A stretch of DNA of 64,000 nucleotides. Origin: Paracoccaceae bacterium (GTDB taxonomy: Bacteria; Pseudomonadota; Alphaproteobacteria; Rhodobacterales; Rhodobacteraceae). The notes under the pieces were generated by a model. The model made no database searches, had not been told where the DNA came from, and saw only the letters and a list, made by a program, of their open reading frames with translations. This document shows positions 17,421 to 26,044 of the stretch, one piece after another. How positions within the stretch are numbered: the first letter of the stretch is position 1; the number at the start of each line of letters is the position of its first letter. The DNA lies in the NCBI GenBank assembly GCA_003332035.1, contig QOQI01000001.1, positions 1 through 64,000 of the forward strand, written 5' to 3'. Made by a program: the position numbers and the translations under genes.

Positions 17421-18818
17421 TTGACTGACGTACTAGTAAATGACAGCTTTTCAGCTGACACAGAAGTTGACTGTTTAATCATTGGTGGTGGGGCTGCAGG
17501 CCTAACTGCCGCTTTGGCAGCGTCGCAGGATGGCGCCGTAGTTTTAGTTGCAGAGCGAGAAACCCGACTTGCCGGATCTACAGCTTTATCATCTGGATTA
17601 ATCCCAGCTGCAGAAACAAATGCTCAAAAAAGACAAAATATAAGCGACACGAAAAATACGTTCTATGCAGACATAATGGAAAAAAATGGTAACTCTGCTG
17701 ACCCTAATCATGTTAATCTTTGCGTTGAAAATATTACTTTTGCCCTTGACTGGCTTGAAGCAAAGCATGGAATTCCATTTCATATTTTAGACGATTTTCT
17801 ATATCCAAGCCATACTAATTTTCGTATGCATGCTGTTCCAGAAGTTACTGGCGAAGCATTGATTAACTATTTGGAAAGAGCTGTTTCAGAACTCGATATT
17901 TATGTCAGTTGCAATCTAAAAATAGTAAATTTAGTCAAATCAAATAGTGGAAAAATTTTGGGTGCAATTGGAGAGAGACCGGACGGTTCAACTGAGGCAA
18001 TATCATCAAAAACAACGATCTTGGCTTGTAATGGTTATGGTGGAAATTCTGAATTGATATCTGAAAATATTCCTGAAATGAAAAATGCTATTTATTTTGG
18101 GCATGCTGGCAACCAAGGTGAGGCTGTTATTTGGGGTCGACAACTTGATGCCAAGGTCCATCATCTATCAGGTTATCAGGGACATGGATCCGTAGCACAT
18201 CCACATGGCATTTTAGTTACCTGGGCACTGATGATGGAAGGCGGTATTCAAGTAAATACAAATGGAAAAAGATTTTCCAATGAGCATAAGGGTTATTCCG
18301 AGCAGGCCGTTAATGTTCTTTCGCAACCGGATAAGATAGCTTTTAATATTTTTGATGAAAGGCTATGTTCGCTTGGTCGAAAATTTGAAGATTTTCGTAA
18401 AGCAGAAAAAGCCAATGCTATTATCTCAGCACATACTATAGAAGATTTGGCTGGTAAGCTTAATATAAGCATAGGCTCATTATGTGAAACAATGCTAGAA
18501 ATTGATGCTCTTGCCGAACAAAACACAGTAGACACATTTGGACGTAAATTTAACTCTAAAAACCGTCTGCAGCCACCCTACTATGCAGTCAAGGTTACAG
18601 GGGCCTTATTTCATACGCAAGGAGGTCTTTTAATAGACAGTCAAGCGCGGGTCATTCAAAAAAATGGTTCAGTTATTCAGGGGCTTTATGCCTGTGGTGG
18701 CGCTGCGTGTGGGGTCTCTGGCCCAGACGTTGCGGGTTACCTTTCCGGCAATGGTTTATTGACAGCCATAAGCTTGGGTTATGTTGCGGGAAAATCTATC
18801 AAAGCAATTGAAATATAA
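17421..18818 (+). CDS. FAD-binding fumarate reductase / ketosteroid-dehydrogenase-like flavoprotein
   Basis: The 465-residue protein has an N-terminal dinucleotide-binding CLIIGGGAAGLTAAL (residues ~18-32) and the FAD_binding_2 layout of soluble fumarate reductases and related dehydrogenases. The capping domain lies in the middle and a C-terminal IQGLYACGGAACGVSGPDVAGYLSGNG segment closes the FAD site. Translation starts at TTG 17421, two bases after the preceding stop. The family oxidises or reduces a C-C bond next to a carbonyl, so it may saturate or desaturate an operon intermediate. No haem domain or secretion signal is seen. It is the last gene of the operon. Confidence 0.82.
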   Translation: MTDVLVNDSFSADTEVDCLIIGGGAAGLTAALAASQDGAVVLVAERETRLAGSTALSSGLIPAAETNAQKRQNISDTKNTFYADIMEKNGNSADPNHVNLCVENITFALDWLEAKHGIPFHILDDFLYPSHTNFRMHAVPEVTGEALINYLERAVSELDIYVSCNLKIVNLVKSNSGKILGAIGERPDGSTEAISSKTTILACNGYGGNSELISENIPEMKNAIYFGHAGNQGEAVIWGRQLDAKVHHLSGYQGHGSVAHPHGILVTWALMMEGGIQVNTNGKRFSNEHKGYSEQAVNVLSQPDKIAFNIFDERLCSLGRKFEDFRKAEKANAIISAHTIEDLAGKLNISIGSLCETMLEIDALAEQNTVDTFGRKFNSKNRLQPPYYAVKVTGALFHTQGGLLIDSQARVIQKNGSVIQGLYACGGAACGVSGPDVAGYLSGNGLLTAISLGYVAGKSIKAIEI

Positions 18819-18921
18819 ATTTCGATATAATAAGACAAATCTAAACCTAGGTTGGCCTTTTTGACTTAACTGTTTAAAAGGGCGCCAATTCTTACTCACA
18901 GCTAGTTTGGAAATAAAAAAT

Positions 18922-21135
18922 ATGGCTAATACAACTAACCCTGATATATTGTATACAATTGTAGACGAAGCTCCAGAGCTTGCAAGCGCCTCACTTCTGC
19001 CTGTAATACGGTTTTTTTCCAAAGCTGCAGGGGTTCATGTTGGAACCAAGGATATATCACTAGCAGGCAGAATAATTTCTGCTTTCCCGGAACAGCTTAC
19101 AGAAAAACAGCGCCAATCTGATGACTTAGCCAGTCTTGGAAATATAGTTAAAACCAAAACTGCTAATGTAATAAAACTACCAAACATTTCAGCATCTTTG
19201 CCACAACTTTTATCAGCTATAAGCGAACTGCAGGATCAAGGTTATAAACTACCAAACTATCCGGAAGCGCCAAAAACAAATGAAGAAAAAGAAATTCAAG
19301 CTCGCTATGACGCTATTAAAGGATCTGCTGTTAACCCTGTTTTGCGTGAGGGGAATTCAGACAGAAGGGCTGCAAGAGCTGTTAAAAACTATGCAATGGC
19401 AAATCCTCACTCTATGGGTACTTGGTCTAGTGACAGCAAAACTCATGTATCTTTCATGACTGGAGGTGATTTTTATTCTAACGAAAAATCCGCAACTATA
19501 ACTTCTAGCCAAACAGGAAACTCAAAAATAGAGTTTATTGCTGATGACGGCACAGTGAATGTATTGAAGGATAATATCCATCTGGAAGAGGGTACCGTAG
19601 TAGACGCAACCTTCATGAGCTCAGAAGCCTTGCAGCTATTCTTAAAAACGCAAATAGTAGAAGCAAAAAATCAGAATCTTCTGTATTCTGTGCATCTTAA
19701 AGCAACCATGATGAAGGTTTCTGACCCAATTATATTCGGACATGCTGTAACGTCGTTTTTCGAAAAATCATTTCAAAAACATAATACTTCTCTTGAGAGA
19801 ATTGGAGCAAATCCAAATTTGGGTCTCGGTGATGTTTTGGAAAAAATTGCCAGCGAACCAGAGATGCTCAGGGACTTTGAGGCTGAAATGAATAATGGGC
19901 CCAAGCTGTATATGGTCGATAGTGAGCGTGGCATAACAAACCTTCACGTTCCATCGGACGTTATTATAGACGCTTCAATGCCTGCGCTTATTAGGGCGGG
20001 AGGTAAGGGGTGGGGGCCAGATGGTAACCCTTCAGACACGAAATGTGTTATCCCAGATAGCTCCTATGCTCCTATTTATGATGAAACAATCAAGTATTTT
20101 AAGGAAACAGGAGCCCTTGATCCCAAAACCTCTGGTGCAGTAGCGAACGTTGGACTAATGGCACAAAAAGCCGAGGAATATGGTTCACACCCGACTACGT
20201 TTGAAATCAAGAAAAACGGTGTGGTGCGTTATGTTCTCGAGAATGACGAGATACTCCATCAACACAAAGTAAAAGCTGGTGACATTTGGAGATCATCAAC
20301 TGCGAAAAAGGCACCAATCATCGACTGGATTAATCTTGCCATTACACGGCAAAAAGAAACTGGCTCACAATCTATTTTTTGGTTAGATGAAAATAGACCA
20401 CATGATGCTGAGCTAATTAAATACGTGAAATTTGCACTGAAAGGCGAGGGTTTAACTCAAAACTTTTTAATTATGGCACCACGAGAAGCAACCCGCATTA
20501 CATTAGAAACTATAAGACTCGGTCAAGACAGTATAGCCATAACGGGTAATGTCTTAAGGGACTATTTAACTGATTTGTTTCCCATATTGGAGCTAGGGAC
20601 CTCTGCAAAAATGCTTTCAGTAGTAAAGTTGTTGAGTGGTGGTGGCCTATTTGAAACTGGCGCTGGTGGGTCAGCACCTAAACATGTCCAACAATTGAAG
20701 GAAGAAAACCACTTACGCTGGGATAGTCTAGGTGAGTTTTGCGCTCTAGGTGAAAGCCTAAACTTTCTGGCTAAAACTAACGATAATCCAAAAGCAGCCA
20801 TCCTAGGTAAAGCGGTCGAAACTGCTACGCAAGAGCTTCTTGATAAAAACAAATCGCCTTCAAGGAAAGTGGGTGAAGAAGACAATCGAACTAGTCATTT
20901 TTACTTTTCACTTTATTGGGCAAGAGCTCTTGCCAAGCAAACCCAAAATTTAGAAATTTCCAGCCATTTTGAAAAAATAGCAAAATCCCTTGAAGAAAAT
21001 GAGAACACGATCGTTGAAGAGTTAATGGCCCCACAAGGAAAAGAGGTTGATCTAGGAGGTTATTACCATACAGATCCAATCAAGGTTCGAAAAATTATGC
21101 GACCCAGTGAAACCTTAAACCAAATTATTCCATAA
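18922..21135 (+). CDS. icd: Isocitrate dehydrogenase, NADP-dependent, monomeric type
   Basis: From the ATG at 18922 the protein has 737 residues, the size of the monomeric NADP-IDH family, which shares little sequence with the dimeric enzyme. The N-terminus ILYTIVDEAPELASASLLPV is diagnostic, and GSNPSDTKC-type (here GNPSDTKCVIPDSSYAP) and EIKKNGVVRYVLENDE segments follow. It decarboxylates isocitrate to 2-oxoglutarate in the TCA cycle. A TTG five codons upstream could be read as start, but the ATG (MANTTNPDIL) fits the family. It has its own 103-bp upstream gap and is probably a separate unit from the hyu operon. Confidence 0.93.
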   Translation: MANTTNPDILYTIVDEAPELASASLLPVIRFFSKAAGVHVGTKDISLAGRIISAFPEQLTEKQRQSDDLASLGNIVKTKTANVIKLPNISASLPQLLSAISELQDQGYKLPNYPEAPKTNEEKEIQARYDAIKGSAVNPVLREGNSDRRAARAVKNYAMANPHSMGTWSSDSKTHVSFMTGGDFYSNEKSATITSSQTGNSKIEFIADDGTVNVLKDNIHLEEGTVVDATFMSSEALQLFLKTQIVEAKNQNLLYSVHLKATMMKVSDPIIFGHAVTSFFEKSFQKHNTSLERIGANPNLGLGDVLEKIASEPEMLRDFEAEMNNGPKLYMVDSERGITNLHVPSDVIIDASMPALIRAGGKGWGPDGNPSDTKCVIPDSSYAPIYDETIKYFKETGALDPKTSGAVANVGLMAQKAEEYGSHPTTFEIKKNGVVRYVLENDEILHQHKVKAGDIWRSSTAKKAPIIDWINLAITRQKETGSQSIFWLDENRPHDAELIKYVKFALKGEGLTQNFLIMAPREATRITLETIRLGQDSIAITGNVLRDYLTDLFPILELGTSAKMLSVVKLLSGGGLFETGAGGSAPKHVQQLKEENHLRWDSLGEFCALGESLNFLAKTNDNPKAAILGKAVETATQELLDKNKSPSRKVGEEDNRTSHFYFSLYWARALAKQTQNLEISSHFEKIAKSLEENENTIVEELMAPQGKEVDLGGYYHTDPIKVRKIMRPSETLNQIIP

Positions 21136-21151
21136 TTCTTAAGTGTATCTA

Positions 21152-22018
21152 TTAAAGTTTCCGCTTAGAGTTCTGAACCAGATATATACCCACAGTTATG
21201 ACGACCACCCCTAGGCCGTCCATGTAGCTAATGCTTTCATTTAAAAACAGCCATGCAATTAAAACCCCAAAGAACGGGTTTAAAAAATGATAAGTGGCTG
21301 CCTTCACTGCGCCAATGTGATTGACAAGCTTAAACCACACTACTGTAGCTACCAATCCAGGAAAAATAGTAGTGTATGCGAATGCCAATACAAAAGAGGT
21401 ATTTAAAGAGAAATGAATATTTTCAAATAATAAACAAAATATAGCTAAAACTGCAGAACCAACAAGCATTTGAAGCCCTACTATCATCATTATATTTCCA
21501 CCAGAACTAGCATCTTTAAGTGTAAGAGTGGCTACAGTAAGGGCTAACGCTCCAAGAATACAAAGTACTAAGCCAAAAATATCGACACCTTGGTTTAGCC
21601 TGGCCCACATAATTATCATTACACCAACAAATCCAAGTACTAGTCCTATTATACCAGAGCGCGAAAGACGCTCTGAAACAAATACCCAGCCAGCAAAGGC
21701 CACCATAAGTGGCATAGTGGATGCGATTATTGAGGCAAGGGAAGCCTCAATGGATTGCATCGCAACAAAATTTAAACCCAGATAAAGAGCGTTCTGACAT
21801 AATCCAAAAACAAAAGTTGCGCGCCACTGGGATTTTGTAAGCTTAAAAGATTGTCCCAAGGCTAGGGCTATAAATACACCTATTAAGCCAGAAATAAAAA
21901 ATCTAATTGATAAGGCAGCTAAAGGTGAAGAATATAAGACAATTATACGGGCCGAAGTAAACGCTGATGACCAGATGATCACAAAAACTAAGCCTAATAA
22001 AAGTGCGCGAATATTCAT
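21152..22018 (-). CDS. EamA/DMT-family transporter
   Basis: The 288-residue protein has about ten hydrophobic spans in two EamA repeats (residues ~5-135 and ~145-285). It opens with LLLGLVFVIIWSSAFTSARI, and the second half contains IGAVKAATYHFLNPFFGVLIAWLFLNE. The drug/metabolite transporter superfamily exports amino acids, metabolites or drugs, and substrates cannot be predicted from sequence. It ends 17 bp from the convergent icd stop and is not obviously part of a pathway operon. Confidence 0.85.
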   Translation of the reverse strand: MNIRALLLGLVFVIIWSSAFTSARIIVLYSSPLAALSIRFFISGLIGVFIALALGQSFKLTKSQWRATFVFGLCQNALYLGLNFVAMQSIEASLASIIASTMPLMVAFAGWVFVSERLSRSGIIGLVLGFVGVMIIMWARLNQGVDIFGLVLCILGALALTVATLTLKDASSGGNIMMIVGLQMLVGSAVLAIFCLLFENIHFSLNTSFVLAFAYTTIFPGLVATVVWFKLVNHIGAVKAATYHFLNPFFGVLIAWLFLNESISYMDGLGVVVITVGIYLVQNSKRKL

Positions 22019-22066
22019 AGGTTGTCTTTCAATCTTTCTGCGGACTATTAAAGTAGGTAGAAAAAT

Positions 22067-22095
22067 AAAAGGGTCGCTGAAAGCGACCCTTTTTT
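22067..22095 (-). terminator. Intrinsic terminator of the HU gene
   Basis: GGGTCGCT-GAA-AGCGACCC forms a perfect 8-bp stem at 22071-22089, extended by A:T pairs into T-tracts on both strands. Read on the minus strand it lies 18 bp after the HU stop codon and is followed by a run of T, the classic Rho-independent form. It separates HU from the downstream EamA gene. Confidence 0.85.
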
Positions 22096-22112
22096 AACCA
22101 AAGATTTGCAGA

Positions 22113-22400
22113 TTAACTGTTTACGCTATCCTTTAATGCTTTAGCTATAGTCATTTTTACTACTTTATCTGCAGCTTTTTTGAACTGCTCTCCAGTAGCG
22201 GGGTTGCGAACCATTCTTTCTGGGCGCGCACGGCACAGGATTTTTCCAACTCCAGGAAGAGCAACAGCGCCGCCTCCTGAAACCTCGCGAGTAATTATAT
22301 TACATACTGCATCCAAAGCTGCACTTGCAGACTTCTTATCTGAGCCCATTTCATCGGCCAGAGCCGCAACTAGTTGTGTTTTTGTCATCGGTTTAGACAT
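22113..22400 (-). CDS. HU-family DNA-binding protein
   Basis: From the ATG at 22400 (AGGAG 7 bp upstream) the protein has 95 residues: MTKTQLVAALADEMGSDKKSA, then GGGAVALPGVGKILCRARPERMVRNPATGE, the DNA-minor-groove arm of HU/IHF proteins. The arm is RMVRNPATGE rather than the common RxGRNPxTGE. It compacts and bends DNA without strong sequence preference. It is monocistronic, with a strong terminator downstream. A longer in-frame reading upstream lacks family similarity. Confidence 0.93.
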   Translation of the reverse strand: MSKPMTKTQLVAALADEMGSDKKSASAALDAVCNIITREVSGGGAVALPGVGKILCRARPERMVRNPATGEQFKKAADKVVKMTIAKALKDSVNS

Positions 22401-22444
22401 TATATTTCTCCTTACACTGCCCAAGTTTTGGACCTCGTAATTGT

Positions 22445-22474
22445 ATTTTAACTGCATATTGTGCCCAGACACAA
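22445..22474 (-). promoter_or_regulatory. Possible sigma-70 promoter of the HU gene
   Basis: On the minus strand TTGTGT (22474-22469) and TAAAAT (22450-22445) are separated by 18 bp and lie 45 bp upstream of the HU start codon. The -10 is one mismatch from TATAAT and the -35 is weak. No other pair in the gap looks better. Confidence 0.35.
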
Positions 22475-22528
22475 CTAATAGTGGTCAAAAATTACACAAA
22501 AAATGGATTTTTTTGCCTTTTTTATGAT

Positions 22529-23998
22529 TTAAAGGAAGGCTGTCTCATTAAAACTCCTCAATTTACGGCTTTGGAGCCGGCCTAATGGCATTTCTTGTAG
22601 TATTTCCATTGTACGAACACCAATGCTTAAATGCTGTGAAACCTGGGTTTTGTAAAACTCAGAAGCCATTCCGGGGAGTTTTAACTCCCCGTGTAAAGGC
22701 TTGTCGGAGACGCATAGAAGAGTCCCATAAGGTATTCTAAATCTGTATCCATTTGCAGCAACAGTTGCGCTTTCCATATCTAACGCTATCGCACGAGACT
22801 GGCTTAATCTGTGAACAGGTCCCGTTTGTTCACGCAGTTCCCAATTTCTATTATCTACTGTAGCAACAGTTCCAGTACGCATTATTTGCTTTAAATCAAA
22901 ACCTTTTAGCTGAGTGATGTCTGCAACTGCTTGCTCTAGAGCGATTTGAACTTCCGCCAGAGCTGGCACGGGTACCCATGATGGCAAGTCTTCATCAAGA
23001 ACTTTATCTTCTCTCAAATATGCGTGAGCGAGAACAAAATCACCTAGTCTCTGACTATTTCGCAATCCGGCACAGTGACCCAACATTAGCCATGCTTGAG
23101 GTCTCAAAACAGCTATATGATCGGTCGCAGTCTTAGCATTACTTGGCCCAACGCCAATATTGACAAGCGTTATGCCATTACCGTCTGATCTTTTAAGATG
23201 ATAAGAGGGCATTTGAGGAAGTTTATTTGGTTTGGGGATTTCAGATTTCGCGGAAACTATTTCAAAGTTCTCTGGACCCACAAAACTTTCGTAACCACTG
23301 TCTGAGTTGTTTAATGCTTGTCGAGCAAAACGTTCAAACTCATCGACATAAAACTGATAGTTCGTAAAAAGAACAAAGTTTTGAAAATGTTTTGGATCGG
23401 TTGCCGTATAGTGGTCTAGCCTTGCTAAAGAATAATCAACTCTTTGCGCTGTGAAAAGACACAAGGAACTTGGCTCTTCTTTAGAAATTGGCCCGACTCC
23501 ATTTACTATATTGTCGTTTGTAGTTGATAGGTCAGGTACGTCAAAAACATCCCTAAGTGGAAATTCTTCTATATCATTATTGGCGCTAGAAACTAACTTT
23601 CCCTTCATGGCAAAGTGTAAAGGTATAGGTGTTTTTGAAACCCCTATTGTAATCGGAACCTTATGATTTTCTATTAATAGGGATATTTGCTGAATTAAAT
23701 ATTTTTGGAATAATTCTGGTTGTGTAACCGTCGCAGTATAAATACCAGGCTCTGTGACATGCCCAAAACTAAGCCTGCTATCAATTGAAGCAAAACTTTT
23801 TACCTCTATGCAGATCTCCGGATAGTATGCCCTATACCTTTCATTTTGGTATCCATGCTGTAGGAAGTTATCAAAGTTTTCCCTCAGAAAATATATGCTT
23901 TTTTTATAATCAGCTATTAACCTTTTGACCGCTTTAGTGGGGTCCCAAAATATTTCTGCCTTTGTTTTTTTAAGGGTTATAATTTTTTGTTTTTCCAT
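22529..23998 (-). CDS. amn: AMP nucleosidase
   Basis: AMP nucleosidase splits AMP into adenine and ribose 5-phosphate and so adjusts the adenylate pool. From the ATG at 23998 the protein has 489 residues, close to the E. coli enzyme. It has an N-terminal Amn-specific domain and a C-terminal nucleoside-phosphorylase-type domain containing ITLVNIGVGPSNAKTATDH and AIALDMESATVAANGYRFRIPYGTLLCVSDKP, the ribose-binding Met-Glu region. A TTG four codons earlier is also possible. It is divergent from the class II aldolase gene. Confidence 0.93.
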   Translation of the reverse strand: MEKQKIITLKKTKAEIFWDPTKAVKRLIADYKKSIYFLRENFDNFLQHGYQNERYRAYYPEICIEVKSFASIDSRLSFGHVTEPGIYTATVTQPELFQKYLIQQISLLIENHKVPITIGVSKTPIPLHFAMKGKLVSSANNDIEEFPLRDVFDVPDLSTTNDNIVNGVGPISKEEPSSLCLFTAQRVDYSLARLDHYTATDPKHFQNFVLFTNYQFYVDEFERFARQALNNSDSGYESFVGPENFEIVSAKSEIPKPNKLPQMPSYHLKRSDGNGITLVNIGVGPSNAKTATDHIAVLRPQAWLMLGHCAGLRNSQRLGDFVLAHAYLREDKVLDEDLPSWVPVPALAEVQIALEQAVADITQLKGFDLKQIMRTGTVATVDNRNWELREQTGPVHRLSQSRAIALDMESATVAANGYRFRIPYGTLLCVSDKPLHGELKLPGMASEFYKTQVSQHLSIGVRTMEILQEMPLGRLQSRKLRSFNETAFL

Positions 23999-24189
23999 CC
24001 CTATCCCCAAAGTTAGCGCTTGGAAGTGGTCCGCTTAATCAACAATCAAAAGCGTTAAGTCCAATCTATGATAACACAAGTATAACAAATTTAAGCTAGT
24101 TTAATTTTTTACTAGTTATTTCTATTATTTAGCTACTAGTATCTGTGAATAGATTTTGCTCTTTAATTGTATTTAATCTTGGAGGAATT

Positions 24190-24948
24190 ATGTCGCTAAC
24201 CAAAAGTATAATACAAAATATTAGTTACTGGAAAGAGCGTGTGGATCTTGCTGCAGCCTTCAGATGGGCTGCCCGGTTCGATTTACATGAAGGCGTAGCA
24301 AATCATTTCTCATTTTCAATAAATGACGATGGAACAAAATTTTTAATGAACCCCAATCAAGTTCATTTTTCACGAATAAAAGCATCCGAACTAATTGTTG
24401 TAGATGCCAACGATCCGGATACTCTTAATCTGCCAGGCGCACCTGACCCCACCGCTTGGGGCTTGCACGGTGCAATTCATAGAAACTGTCTTCATGCCCG
24501 ATGCGCAATGCATGTTCATTCCATCTATGCGACCGTTATTGCCAGCTTAAAAGACAGCTCATTACCACCAATAGATCAGAATTGCGCTATATTTTATAAT
24601 CGATATGTAATTGATGAAAGTTATGGTGGTTTAGCTTTTGAAGAAGAAGGTGAAAGGTGCTCAAAGTTACTTAAAGACCCACAAAAAAAAGTACTAATAA
24701 TGGGGAACCACGGGGTTATGGTAACTGGGAACTCTGTTGCTGATACTTTCAATAGGCTTTATTACTTTGAGCGAGCAGCAAAGACCTATATCAAGGCATT
24801 GCAAACAGGCCAACCATTAAGAGTTATACCTGATGACGTCGCTGAGAAAACTGCCTCTGAGATTGAAAACTATTCTAACCAAGGCGACCAACATCTGGAA
24901 GAATTAAAGAAAATTTTGGATTATGAAGGTAGTGATTATGCAAGCTGA
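24190..24948 (+). CDS. Class II aldolase/adducin family protein
   Basis: The ATG at 24190 follows a near-perfect GGAGG at 24181, so the 45-bp longer reading is rejected. The 252-residue protein has the class II aldolase fold: FDLHEGVANHFSFSI, HGAIHRNCLHARCAMHVHSIYATVIASL with the zinc-binding HVH pair, and MGNHGVMVTGNSVADTFNRLYYFERAAKTY with the third histidine. The family includes sugar-phosphate aldolases, decarboxylases and adducin-like proteins, and the substrate is not clear. It precedes deoC by 104 bp, so a link to deoxyribose or nucleoside breakdown is possible but unproven. Confidence 0.85.
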   Translation: MSLTKSIIQNISYWKERVDLAAAFRWAARFDLHEGVANHFSFSINDDGTKFLMNPNQVHFSRIKASELIVVDANDPDTLNLPGAPDPTAWGLHGAIHRNCLHARCAMHVHSIYATVIASLKDSSLPPIDQNCAIFYNRYVIDESYGGLAFEEEGERCSKLLKDPQKKVLIMGNHGVMVTGNSVADTFNRLYYFERAAKTYIKALQTGQPLRVIPDDVAEKTASEIENYSNQGDQHLEELKKILDYEGSDYAS

Positions 24949-24986
24949 TAAAGAAAAATAATTAACGCTTAGTATAGTTAATTAAT

Positions 24987-25027
24987 CAATTACACAGTCT
25001 TGTTATCAAATATAAGCCGTGTAATTG
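24987..25027. repeat. 9-bp inverted repeat upstream of deoC
   Basis: CAATTACAC (24987-24995) and GTGTAATTG (25019-25027) are perfect inverted copies separated by 23 bp, ending 25 bp before the deoC start. No T-run follows, so it is not a typical terminator. It could be a two-site operator or a leader hairpin controlling deoC-aldehyde dehydrogenase expression. Confidence 0.45.
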
Positions 25028-25052
25028 TTAAAATTGTTTTAGAGAGCAACCT

Positions 25053-26042
25053 ATGACTACAAAGTCTAATAAAAAATTAACTCTTTTGCCACAGGCTATT
25101 ACTGCTCGTAATACAGGCGTTGATTTAGATTTAGACTGGGTTTCTTCTATTCAGGCAAATACTTCAGCAATTGAAAGGCGAGCTTCATCTATAGGCTCTA
25201 GAAGGTCTATTAAAAAACAGCACCAAGCTGCTTGGTTGCTGCAAGCCGTAAAATGTATGGACCTTACAACTTTAAGTGGTGATGATACCACCGGTCGCGT
25301 TAGGCGCTTGTGTGCAAAAGCAAAAAACCCAATTTCTAAAACAATTTTAGAAAAGCTTGGCTTAGACAGCATAAAGGTTGGTGCTGTTTGTGTTTACCAT
25401 GACATGATAGAGGCCGCAGTATCAAAACTTAGGGGCACAGGTATCCCTGTTGCTTCGGTATCAACGGGTTTCCCTGCTGGATTGTCGCCACTACCACTTC
25501 GCATTGCTGAGATAGAGTACAGCGTTTCGGCCGGCGCAAGTGAGATTGATATAGTAATATCTCGTCGTCACGTCCTTACGCAAAACTGGAAAGCTTTATA
25601 CGATGAGGTTAAAGATTTTAGAAAAGCTTGCGGCTCTGCTCATATGAAAACAATTCTAGCAACTGGAGAGCTTGGAACTTTACGTAATGTAGCTCGCGCA
25701 TCTGCTGTATGTATGATGGCTGGAGCAGACTTTATTAAGACTTCAACTGGAAAAGAGCCAATAAATGCTACACTACCAGTATCTTTGGTAATGGTTAGAG
25801 CAATTCGTGAATATCATGAAAAAACAGGATATAAAATTGGATATAAGCCAGCTGGAGGGATATCAAAAGCCAAAGACGCTCTTACTTACCTCTGTCTAAT
25901 TAAAGAAGAGCTAGGCGATCAATGGCTTAATCCTGAATTATTCAGATTTGGCGCTTCCAGCCTTTTAGGTGATATTGAAAGACAGCTAGAACATCACATA
26001 ACTGGCGCATATTCCGCCTCTTACCGACATGCAATGGGGTAA
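25053..26042 (+). CDS. deoC: Deoxyribose-phosphate aldolase
   Basis: DeoC cleaves 2-deoxyribose 5-phosphate to acetaldehyde and glyceraldehyde 3-phosphate. The 329-residue protein belongs to the longer DeoC group. Lys229 in FIKTSTGKEPINAT is the Schiff-base lysine, Lys265 in GYKPAGGI is the proton-relay lysine, and Lys199 is in MKTILATGELG. The N-terminal ~60 residues are an extension relative to E. coli DeoC. It ends 2 bp before the ALDH16 gene. Pairing with an aldehyde dehydrogenase suggests that the acetaldehyde is oxidised. Confidence 0.93.
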   Translation: MTTKSNKKLTLLPQAITARNTGVDLDLDWVSSIQANTSAIERRASSIGSRRSIKKQHQAAWLLQAVKCMDLTTLSGDDTTGRVRRLCAKAKNPISKTILEKLGLDSIKVGAVCVYHDMIEAAVSKLRGTGIPVASVSTGFPAGLSPLPLRIAEIEYSVSAGASEIDIVISRRHVLTQNWKALYDEVKDFRKACGSAHMKTILATGELGTLRNVARASAVCMMAGADFIKTSTGKEPINATLPVSLVMVRAIREYHEKTGYKIGYKPAGGISKAKDALTYLCLIKEELGDQWLNPELFRFGASSLLGDIERQLEHHITGAYSASYRHAMG

Positions 26043-26044
26043 AA

